From Magnolia sinica (Eukaryota > Streptophyta > Magnoliopsida > Magnoliales > Magnoliaceae): a stretch of DNA of 64,000 bases. The first letter of the stretch is position 1. Each line of letters begins with the position of its first letter. Shown piece after piece: positions 55,256 to 64,000 of this stretch. The position numbers and the translations under genes were made by a program. The DNA lies in NCBI RefSeq assembly GCF_029962835.1, contig NC_080574.1, positions 27,998,001-28,062,000 of the forward strand, read 5' to 3'. The notes under the pieces are model-generated. The model was not told where the DNA came from and ran no database searches. It was given only the letters and a program-made list of their open reading frames with translations.

Positions 55256-55679
55256 TTTTTTTTTTTTTTTTGTATAAGGATGGACTTTATTATATATAAA
55301 ACAACAGGAGCCTGAGGCTGAACAACGCTATGAGTAATTCGGGTCGGGCCAGCGACAAAAAAAAAAAAAGGGGGGGGGTGTGGGTTGGGGTTCCTGCCTG
55401 GATGCCTATCCTAACAATTAAAAGAAAAACCGAAAAAAAAATCTCAAGGGAGGACTATCCCTTCCTACAGTAACCTAGACTAACTTGGTCCAAGAAAATG
55501 TTGCCCTTGATGATTGCAGGAAGCGATTCCATGGATTTGAATATCTTCTCTGATTGGGATTCACTCCCCAGTCTGGCAAGCCCGTCCACCACCATGTTGG
55601 CTTCCCTAGGCGTATGAGAGATACGAATCTCCAAGGTACGTCTAAGAGCATCAATCCTACTTCTCCAGTACCATAAGGC

Positions 55680-55931
55680 CTAGGACCCATTTGCCTCCTT
55701 AGCTAGGGATGCCACTACCGTACTAGAATCGTTGGCTATCTCCACTCTCGAGTACCCCAAGTGGGCACACTGCTCGACGCCATTCAGAATCGCCCTAAGT
55801 TCCGCCCTCGTATTTGAGCCTCTCCCATACCCAAAAGCAAACGCAAAAAGGAAATTACCATTACTATCTCTTCCCACTCTACCTCCACCAGAAGGGCTCG
55901 AGTTCCCCCTCGATGAACCATCAACGTTCAC
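55680..55931 (-). pseudogene. LINE ORF2 RNase H domain
   Basis: An 83-codon frame gives a plant-LINE RNase H: MNVDGSSRGNSSPSGGGRVG, RAELRAILNGVEQC and VEIANDSSTVV. The catalytic D (NVDGS) and E (RAELRA) are present; the third acidic residue (normally E-S/T-D) reads A-N-D. The frame closes at 55680 just past the third motif, so the C-terminal part, which should contain the last Asp, is in another frame (55690-55475). Confidence 0.85.
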
Positions 55932-56074
55932 TTTGATCTAGCTTCTCAGCAGCCTCGACCATTTAACAACAAAAAGGGCGGGCTGCTTGGGGGTGGGGAT
56001 GCTAATCCCTACGATCTCGAGCGAGAGGCGAATAGGAAGGCTGAGAGATTCAAACCTCGGAAGACCCTCAGCTG

Positions 56075-56800
56075 TCATTCTAACCAGCGAAGCACGTTCC
56101 CAATGATACTCGAGGCCATCATTCCATGATTATCAAACCTCGCCTTGTTTCTAGTCATCCATAACTCCCATAGAATAAAGGATGAGATCATCCCTTTGAG
56201 GAGGGGGAGAGATTTGGAGGATGGAGAGGACGCCCACAAGCAAGTTGCAATGAAGGAAGCCGAGCTTGGGCCCGTGGCTCGCATGTTGCAGGCCCCATTG
56301 AAGAAGCCCCAAACCTGGACTGCTATATGACCATTCCCAAAAAGGTTGTCAACCAATTCAGCTTGTGGAGAAAGCGGGCAACAAACGCATTGAGAAGCTA
56401 GGCTGACCCCTTTAGACTGAATGGCGACCTCCACCGGGACTGCCCCATGAAGGATTTTCCAGACAAAAAGAGATATTTTGGGAGGGAGTTTCCTATGCCA
56501 AACCCATTTGGCCCAAATTTTCTACACAACTCTCGGCCTTATGGACTGCCAAGCTTGGCCCACAATAAGTTCCTCGTCGATTGAATCTACCCAGATGCAT
56601 CTATCTTCTGTGGAGGAAGTACAAAAACCTTCCTTCAACACGGACATCTACCACCAGGATGTCCCTTGCAACGTCCAGGGACTTCCACCCCAAGGGGCCT
56701 ATGAACTCCCTAACCACGGCCTGAGAAAGCGAATCCTGGATGGGACGCTAACTATATGGGGCCCAGTCCTGACCAATCATCAAGCCAAAATCTGATATGG
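56075..56800 (-). pseudogene. LINE ORF2 zinc-binding (zf-RVT) region
   Basis: The minus-strand reading includes PPKISLFVWKILHGAVPVEV (near 56490-56420), then CVCCPLSPQAELVDNLF. The pattern W-K-ilh-a-P, then C-x2-C-x-E-x2-H/N-L-F, is that of the zf-RVT domain found between RT and RNase H in plant LINE ORF2. The histidine after E is Asn here. The N-terminal part is broken by stops. Confidence 0.75.
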
Positions 56801-57113
56801 CTCTGTCAATTAGCCACCTCATGCGTTCACCCACCGCAGGTGTAACTTTGCTCACCTGTTTTTAGAATAGGGATGCTGAAACTGGAGGGCTAGAATCCAT
56901 AGTTGTTGAACTCGTATCCACCTAATATTTGGCTCTTGCAAACTGGCACCAGCAGCTTTGCACACCCTTGAACCTGACCATCTAGCTAAATTTCATTCTG
57001 AAAACCTGAAGCACCGATTTTAGGCTCCTAATGCCCAACCCTCCTTTTGGTTTAGGGAGAGATAATTTTTTCCAGTTGAGCCAGTGGCATTTCTTCTTGA
57101 TATCGTCCCAACC

Positions 57114-58330
57114 CTAGAAAAAATCCGCAAATGACCTCTCGAGATCGGATAAAATGCTAGCTGGAGCATCCATAGCAGCTAACGTATGGACCAGCACACT
57201 AGAAAGTACGTGATTAATCAAGGTTAACCTACCAGCTTGGGAGACAATCCTGCTTTTCCAGCTAGCAATTTTCTGTTGAATTTTCTCAACGAAGCTCCGG
57301 AAGTAAACTCTCTTCACTCTTCCCTAGAAAATCAAGATCCCGAGGTATGTGAATGGGGCTTTGGCCTTGCGGTAGCCAAGAATTCTTCTGGAAAATCTTA
57401 TACGGGCCTTCGATGTCAATGAAGAAGGTATGAAGAAGCTCTTGTCTATGTTGATCTTTTGGCCCGATTCTTTCTCATAACCGCTGAGAAATTTGGAGAT
57501 AGCCTTCAAGGATTCGCCGCTACCATTCGCAAATAGAATCGTATCATTGACGAAGAGAAGATGAGATACCAACGGGTAGCCTCTTCGAGTCCTAAATGGT
57601 TGACAGCTTCCCTGTAACATGAGGTGCTTGAAGCCCCTGCTGATAAACAGCCCAAGGGAGATTGGATCTCCCCGACGAAGACCCCTAGCAGATTTGAAGA
57701 AACTAGTTGTTTCACCGTTTAATAAAATGGAGAACCAAGAGGTGGTCCAACACCTCTCCACCATGTCAATCCAGCGTTTAATAAAGACGAATCTGGGTAG
57801 GACTGTCTTCAGGAAGTTCCAGTTTAGTCTGTCAAAGGCCTTTTCCATGTCCAGCTTTAACACGGTATTGCCTCCTCTTGTTTTTTTGTTTATATCTTCT
57901 TGGACGAGCGCGCCACTTTCTGTTATCGATCTACCCCGCACAAAAGCCCCTTGCTGGGGGGATATGATATTGAGTAGAAGCCTTCCCAACCTTACAGCAA
58001 CAATTTTTGAGAAAATTTTATGTATGCAGTTACATAAGCTGATAGGCCTAAAATCAGAAAAACTGGAGGGGGAACTTATCTTAGGGATTAAGCAGATGAG
58101 GGATGATGTGAGAACTCTGGGAAGATTTCCTCCATTGAAGAAGAACCTAGTCACCGCTACAATATCCTGGCCCACCATATCCTAGCATTCTTGGAAGAAC
58201 GCCCCCGAAAAGCCATCTAGACCCGGGGCGCCGTCAGGAGGAATCGATCTAACCGCGTCTCTGACCTCTTCCCAAGTCAGTTCCATCAACAAAAGTTTGT
58301 TGTCTTCTTCTGTAACTAAGGTAGGAAAGC
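57114..58330 (-). pseudogene. LINE ORF2 reverse transcriptase domain
   Basis: A 284-codon frame (58178-57324) contains LICLIPKISSPSSFSDFRPI, QGAFVRGRSITES, LKLDMEKAFDRLNW and RGLRRGDPISLGLF. The usual active-site F-A-D-D reads FVNDTILFANG, so the first catalytic Asp has become Asn. It continues as GYRKAKAPFTYLGI and then, after a stop, as FRSFVEKIQQKIASWKSRIV (57300). This is non-LTR RT. The N substitution alone would inactivate it. Confidence 0.9.
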
Positions 58331-58879
58331 CGTGAGCTCACCCCATTAGAATCATCCACATCCTGCATTAGTTTGCGAAAGAACTCCACTGTCGTACTAT
58401 TTATGTCATTGTTGTCTGAAATCCTCACCCCATCCTCATTCTTGATCTACAAAATTCAAGCCCTTCTAGCTCGACCTGAAGCTGCCACATGGAAGAATCT
58501 TGTGTTTCGGTCACCTTCCTGCAACTAGTGGGCCCTTGCCTTTTGCTTCCAAAATATTTTCTTACAGAGTTCCAATTGGGTTAGCCTATTGGTAGCTACT
58601 CTCAGGGAACTCAGCTGAACAGGATCTGCTAAATTTCAGGCTGCCACTTCAGCTGCGAGAAAATCATCTATTGCCATTTGCAGATTTTTTAAAATATTAA
58701 CAAATACATCGGTATTCCAGTCCTTTAAGGTTCTCTTGACGTTCCTGAGTTTGCCGATGAGGGATTGAATGGGGTCTCTAGCTACATCTGAAGACTACGC
58801 CCCGCTGACTATACCCCTGAAGTTAACATTTGTTGTCCACATGCGTTGGAATCTGAACACTCTTGGAGTAGAAGGCTGC

Positions 58880-59576
58880 AGCTGTGGGAAGAGGAGGAAG
58901 GTGCGTGATCTGAGTTACGTCTAGGAAGGTGCTTGACCTAGAAATCCTGGAATTGTTGAAACCATAAATTGTTACAACAAACTCTGTCTAGTCTTGCCCA
59001 CCGATGTGATTGACCCTCCTAGCTATTTACCCATGTGAATCTATTACCAGTAAACATCGCATCTTAGAGCCTCGCCCTATCCAAAGCTTCAGCGAATTCA
59101 GCAACGCTGAGAGCATCAAAGTTGGCTGAACCTCTTCTCTCGGTAGGAGAAAGGACAGTGTCGAAGTCACCACAAATGGCCCAAGGTGTTGAAGATAGAT
59201 TTTCTAGCACTATTAGAGCCTCCCACAGTTGCCTTCTAAGCATTCTAGCGCATTTAGCATAAATGAAGGAAAGCAGCACCTTCGAGTTGTTCCCACGCAT
59301 CCACACTTCGATGAACAACATTTAGTCAGAAGCTCCAATAACATGAATGGATAGGGGGGTCGAGACAAAGACCTAAATCTTACCTCCCTGATCCACATTC
59401 TAGTACGATGAATGGAAGCCCAACTTTAGGCCGATCCAACTCCGCTTCTCCTCCCTAAACATTGGTTCCATGATGGCAATTATGGTTGGATTCGACTATC
59501 TCAACATACTCTTAAGAGTACGGATTGTTGGGGCATTATCCACACCTCGCGCATTTCAAATAAGGATGTTATCCAT
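58880..59576 (-). pseudogene. LINE ORF2 start: endonuclease domain
   Basis: ORF2 appears to begin at the ATG at 59576 with MDNILI, followed by a stop and NARGVDNAPTIRTLKSML, the usual plant LINE endonuclease start (N-R-G). Further endonuclease motifs are near 59290 (FIEVWMRGNN) and 59160 (WAICGDFDTVLSPTERRG, the D-F-N/D motif). This AP-type endonuclease nicks target DNA to prime reverse transcription. Confidence 0.75.
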
Positions 59577-60806
59577 GAGATGTTCTAATAGATAACTTGC
59601 ATCTGGGTTTTCGTTTCCTGAGTCTTCCGAACTAGTTAACTTTGGACAAGATTTCTCTGCCTCTCCTACTATGTTTGAAGTGAACTACAGCCGATTATTT
59701 GTTGAGCGGTCCTCCCTTCCTTTTCCTAGGGGGAAGCTTGTCTTGGCTCTTCTTGGAAGCCACTCACTACACTGAGCTTCTTTTCCTCTACCTAGAACTG
59801 AGGTTGCAGTCTTTCGACTTCTCATTCCCCACTGCCTTGAGGCTAGCAAAGAAGTATCCAGCCCATAAGCGCAGACCTTCCTACTGGACTAGCGCATTGG
59901 GGTACACTTGGCTCAACCTGGATAGGGATGGGCATATTACTGGAGCACTGAACCATTTCTTCTCGACTTACTAAGGTATGTTGTACTATGGAGGCTGGGA
60001 CTTTACGCGTAGCTCTAGGGGAGATGTATCTCAATAAGGACCTATCGGGAGTTAGGGATATGGTGTATAGAATGAAGTAAGGGGATAGGTCCACTGCAAT
60101 CTCTCCCCCCTCAAGGGATTGCCTTCTGCTTTTACTTGGCTGAGAGTAAGAATACCAACTCACTTCCTAGGAATCTTTTTATCCACGATCGGATTGGGAA
60201 CCGAATCTCAGGGGACAATGGCCTTTAGAGAGAGCTTTCCTGGGGGGAACTAGGAGGACAGGTGACCTGAAACCGAAAGGAAACTCCATAAGATAATTTA
60301 GAGGGCTAGGTGCATTGGCTATAGGACAAGGGGGAGAATATTGGTTAGAGCTAAGTTCATCTATGAGTGTTTATGAATGTGGGCAGGCCTGGGTTGGGAA
60401 GTGGGAGCAGGGCTGAATCGTATAGCCAGGACTGAGGTAAGAGGGGTTATGGAATCTAGGACCATAGGATCTGTGGTAGGGAAGCTGAGGGTTGGATGGA
60501 GACTAGGTTCAAAAACCTGAGAGTTCAAGTAGGGTGGGGAATTATGTTGTGGAGCTGGAAGGGAGGGCTGACTGAGAGGGATAGAGGGGTTTTGCGGGAG
60601 TTTATCTTTGGAAAGGTATGGGACTATCGGCAGAGGCTCCTGTCAATAGAACTCGCCTTCAACCCATTGTCTTGTGGATCCCCTGTTTGTGGGTTGCGAG
60701 GAGGGCCTCTGATCATCTGTATAGGGGGAAGTTCTAATTCTTTCCAGCAACGGACTCACCAGATAGCATTTTCCTGCCACCCCCAATGTCCTATTGTTAT
60801 GTGTAT

Positions 60807-61828
60807 CTACTCCTGATTAACCGAAACTTTCACTCTGGCAGATTCTTGAAAAAGCCCCAGGAGGGAGCACCTATCTACTTCTAAGACACGGCCAAATGTG
60901 TTATCCAGTTCTACGAACACCGATTCAAACCAGGCATGAGCCGAGATGCCAAATAGGCGAATCCATACCCCTTGCCCTACTTCACTAAACTTCGGAGACC
61001 AAGCCTTCACCTTAGCAAGCCCCATCTCCCTCTGCAGGGACTCATCAGAAAAAAATGACACCATTTCCATCCTTGTCTTAAAGACAAGGAGGAAATGTTC
61101 TTGGTTCAAACGGGAGATGTCAATGGATGAAGAAGTATACCTGGATTGGAGAAGCGTTTGTGTGAGACAGGTCAGAGGAACATCTAGTGATAAGGCATGC
61201 TCTACAAGAGCCAGCTTCGAGCCTTTCATTTTATCCGCTGCTTCACTGGGATTGGCTTATACTCGGAGGTTCTCAACAGCATAATGTCAAGTGTCTGGAG
61301 GGCTAGAGGAGGCAGGGGCTATAGGGGAACTGGATGGGGCATTCTCACAAACATCTGGTGGGCGCCTCTATCCCCAACCCCTATTTGCCTCCAGGAATGA
61401 CGGATTATTCACAAGCGCACTTCTAATGGGTGAAGAAATCTGGTTGGGTATGTTGGGTATGGCCCTCGTATTATGGACTCTCTGCAATGTCAGCTGCTCC
61501 TTCTGAAATCCGTTCGAATCCTCTTCTCAGGCCGTTCCCTGGCCATTTCCACTGTCAGCACTCTCGCATCCACCATTTTACCACTCAAATGTTTAATTGC
61601 TGATGCGGCTTGTTTCTCCTTGGCAAACTTAATAAACGTAAATCTCCATGCCCTTCGTAGAACGAGGTCCCACAGTCGAAAGATGTCTACAATCCTCCCA
61701 TATTTCTCGAAGATTCTATAGAGGTCATTAGTGGTAGAGTCGTAAGAGATGTTGGCTACGAACAGGGAAGATGGATTGAAAGGGGGTTTTCTTCATCGCG
61801 CTTCCGTCCATAGCGAATCCATAGCCAT
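60807..61828 (-). pseudogene. LINE ORF1: RRM plus DUF4283-like domain
   Basis: The first domain is an RNA recognition motif at about 61770-61530: SSLFVANISYDSTTNDLYRI (RNP2) and AWRFTFIKFAKEKQA (RNP1). A proline-poor linker follows, and a 140-codon frame (61229-60807) gives a DUF4283-like domain (NQEHFLLVFKTRMEMVSFF, then GVWIRLFGISAHAWFESVF). ORF1 proteins of plant LINEs bind the element RNA. Stops occur at about 61793 and in the linker. The C-terminal end, to about 60400, is diverged. Confidence 0.8.
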
Positions 61829-62404
61829 TCTGCACCCACGACAATTGACTAAAAGATAATTTTTAATAAAGCTAAAATAGAAAATGATTTCCAAATCGAT
61901 GTTCGAACCTTTTTTACAATATAATCAATATTTAAGATATTTTTTAATAACAGTAAAATAGAAAATGATTTCCAACAACCAAACATTGTCATCCAAACAA
62001 CATTTTCAAATAAAATAGAATAAAGAAAATGTTATCAAACATTAATTTATGAAAAAAATCCTCCTCCACAAATGATTTTATTAGAAAAGCATTTCAAGGA
62101 AGGCATCCTAATGCCCCTTACTACATACAACTTTTGTATGGTTTTATATAGATTTTGTTGAAGATGTTTCCTCAATAAATTTAAATTAAAAAAGATCATT
62201 TTAGAATCTTATTTTGAACTTGAAGGGGAAAAAATCCATATCTTACCATGTAATATTATACGTGATCATCTCCCTCTTATCTTCTTCCCTTTCTTTTTCT
62301 TTTTCCCTATCTCAAAAAAAAAAAAACTACTTATATGCCCAACCACTTCATATATATAATCACACCCTTTTAGTTCCAATTTTAAAGGGTAACAGTTTAT
62401 CCCC
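61829..62404. other. AT-rich spacer, no gene seen
   Basis: A GAAAATGATTTCCAA word occurs twice near 61880 and 61957 with similar surroundings (TTTTTAATAAAGCTAAAATAG / TTTTTAATAACAGTAAAATAG), so about 75 bp is tandemly duplicated. No coding domain. Confidence 0.5.
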
Positions 62405-62973
62405 TGTTGCGCAGCATGCCAACAACGCAGTGAACCAAGATTCAATCTCTGGTCTTACCAACAAACAATAAACAAGAAGAAATATAAACTAGAAGAAGAA
62501 TCAAAGCATTCCAAACAAACCACAAGACAAGATATACGTGAAAAAACCCCAACAAGGGTAAAAAACTACGGATGCATAATTCCACTATGAAAGAAAACGA
62601 AGATTACAAGGCAATATACTGACCTCTCCCTTAGAAGTACAGAGAAAATCTTTTGCCCACACCTTAGAATTATTTCTCATACCCTAGAAAAGCCCTAGGG
62701 ACACTTATTTATAGTTTAAGCAACTTTCCTTTCACACCTCTATGAAAACCAACTCAAAAATCCACAGTCCACATCAAATCCAGAAATGAATCTGCGTAAC
62801 CACGACTAGTCAAGTAAGCTGCTCGACCGGTCGAGCGGACCCTCAACTAGTCGAGCAGACCCTCGACTGGTCGAGCATGGGCCTCAACCGGTCGAGCACC
62901 TCGGAACCCAAAACTTAATGCTCACTGGCCTTTGAGTCGAGCGGCCCCCCAAATGTGGCTCTACATCTCAACA
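62405..62973 (-). repeat. 3' LTR of a copia element
   Basis: On the minus strand the LTR runs from TGTTGAGATGTAGAGCC (62973) to GCGCAACA (62405), giving matching TGTTG...CAACA ends, 569 bp. The polypurine-like AAGTGAGAGAT lies directly before it. A TATA box (CTATAAATAAG) is at 62714-62704. A TCGACCGGTCGAG-based tandem motif lies at 62820-62900. The other LTR is beyond the window. Confidence 0.8.
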
Positions 62974-62984
62974 ATCTCTCACTT

Positions 62985-64000
62985 GAAGACACATCGTCAT
63001 AAACCTTTGTCTTCTTCATCTGGAGTGCACCACCTTCCCGTCTTCAAGCCTGAAGACCAGTTAAAGCTGAACAGAGCTTCAGCTTCTCCCGTATGACCGC
63101 CTTGGTCAGCATATCTGTAGGATTCTAACTTATATGGATCTTCTCCAAAGTAATCGATCTATCTTCCAGTAACGAACGTATGAAGTAATATCTGATGGCA
63201 ATATGCTTGGTCCTTGAATGAAAAACTGAATTCTTAGCCAAGTGTATTGCACTCTGAGTGTCACTGTACAGCTTGCAATATGTTTGCTTCTTACCCAACT
63301 CTTCCATAAAACCTTGCATCCACGCCATCTCCTTACACGCTTCTGTAGCCTCAACATATTTTGTTTCTATCGTATTGATAGATACTATCTTCTATAACTG
63401 AGAGACTCAACTGACTACAGCACTACCCAGAGTAAAGACATAACCTGTAGTGCTTCTTCTGCTATCGATATCTCCTGTCAAATCCGAATCTGCGTAGCCT
63501 TGTATCTTGATTTTTGATCCACCATAGCACAACCCTATATCCACAGTACCTACCAAGTATCTGAGGATCCACTTCATAGATTTCCAATGTTCCTTCCCAG
63601 AGTTATTTATGAACCTGCTAACAAATCTCACTGCTTAAGCAATGTCTGGCCTCATGCTCACCATAGCATACATGAGAGTCTTAATAGCCGACGCGTATAG
63701 GACTTTAGCCATGTAGTCTCGTTCCTTCTGCGTCTTTGCACATTGCTCCTTAGATAGCTTGAAGTGGTTGGCTAATGGAGTGTTAGCCGGCTTAACACCT
63801 CCCATATTGAATCGATCAAGTACCTTGGTTATAAACTCTGCCTGTAATAAAATCAGTTTCTTATTTTTCCTTTCACGCTTTATCCTTATGCCTAGGATTT
63901 GTTTTGCAGCTCTTAAATCCTTCATGGCAAATTCTCTATGCAGTTGTCTTTTGAGATATGAGATGTCCTTCATGATTGAGCCGGCCACAAGCATATCATC
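62985..64000 (-). mobile_element. Copia pol end (RT and RNase H), runs off the window
   Basis: On the minus strand the window opens inside the RT active site (DDMLVAGS) and continues through HREFAMKDLRAAKQILGIRI, NMGGVKPANTPLANHFKLS and a stop near 63633. Then come RNase H words GYADSDLTGDIDSRRSTTGY (near 63510) and LYSDTQSAIHLAKNSVFHSR (near 63260). The frame passes a stop codon at about 63126 (IHIS, stop, NPTDMLTK). Stops and the frame change near 63390 show it is decayed, though less so than the other copies. The RNase H catalytic residues appear to be kept. Confidence 0.9.

Larger units (their letters stand above)
55256..61828 (-). mobile_element. L1-type LINE, nearly full-length, decayed
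   Basis: Reading on the minus strand: ORF1 (RRM and DUF4283-like domains), ORF2 with endonuclease, RT, zinc-binding and RNase H domains, a 3' UTR, and a poly(A) tail seen as T16 at 55256-55271. The order and the C-terminal RNase H are those of plant L1-group LINEs. ORF1 begins at the ATG near 61828, so very little of the 5' end is missing. There are in-frame stops throughout (for example codon 12 of ORF1), so the copy is dead. No convincing target duplication was found by eye; the flanks of the tail and the 5' end do not match. Confidence 0.88.

Overview
The window looks like intergenic, repeat-saturated DNA from a flowering-plant nuclear genome. Short segments built around GTGGGCCCCACCATGATGTATGTG-like and CCGTCCATCCATTTT-like words recur from end to end. 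That vocabulary, together with several LTR-retrotransposon lineages, a plant L1-type LINE and an endogenous pararetrovirus relic, suggests an early-diverging angiosperm of magnoliid type (Magnolia/Cinnamomum-like). The taxon is an inference. The only gene that reads as intact and host-encoded is a single-exon Kunitz/miraculin-type inhibitor on the minus strand (17804-18409), with its own TATA box, two G-boxes and a poly(A) signal.

Layout. 1-1271: fragments of terminal-inverted-repeat (TIR) DNA elements. 1272-6575: a large inverted repeat whose outer parts are tandem arrays; a third, directly oriented copy lies at 8186-10520. 10521-15740: a mosaic of TIR-element pieces, including a recent ~927-bp tandem duplication (12520-14373). 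16983-17522: a complete non-autonomous Mutator-like element (MULE) with a perfect 9-bp target duplication, just downstream of the Kunitz gene. 18873-31745: a 5'-truncated, decayed Ty3/Gypsy element of Tat type (gag, protease, RT, two RNase H domains, integrase, antisense ORF, 3' LTR), interrupted by a 3.86-kb solo LTR (26717-30577) flanked by the 5-bp duplication AGGCA. 32177-32781: a second full-length MULE relative. 33-40 kb: AT-rich non-coding DNA with a SINE, microsatellites and small tandem repeats. 40524-41745: a head-to-head copia LTR palindrome plus decayed gag. 42954-43948: a ~1-kb hairpin-forming inverted repeat with telomere-like words at its tip. 43949-46470: a decayed caulimovirid-like RT/RNase H region on the minus strand. 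46546-48790: a copia relic split by a 1,110-bp hAT-type element (47566-48675). 50.6-55.2 kb: more TIR fragments, a decayed Tat 5' end and a second SINE copy. 55256-61828: an almost full-length but decayed LINE on the minus strand. 62405-64000: the 3' LTR and pol end of a copia element on the minus strand, running off the window.

Nothing here forms a pathway or operon. What ties the window together is nested transposition, and the order of events can be read from target-site duplications: the solo LTR entered the Tat element after that element had inserted, and the hAT element entered an existing copia copy. I did not find a convincing previously undescribed multi-gene system. The most unusual structures are the two long inverted repeats (1272-6575 and 42954-43948), which could make hairpin RNA if transcribed, and the nested elements with readable target duplications. 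Boundaries of decayed elements are approximate, because no alignment could be run.
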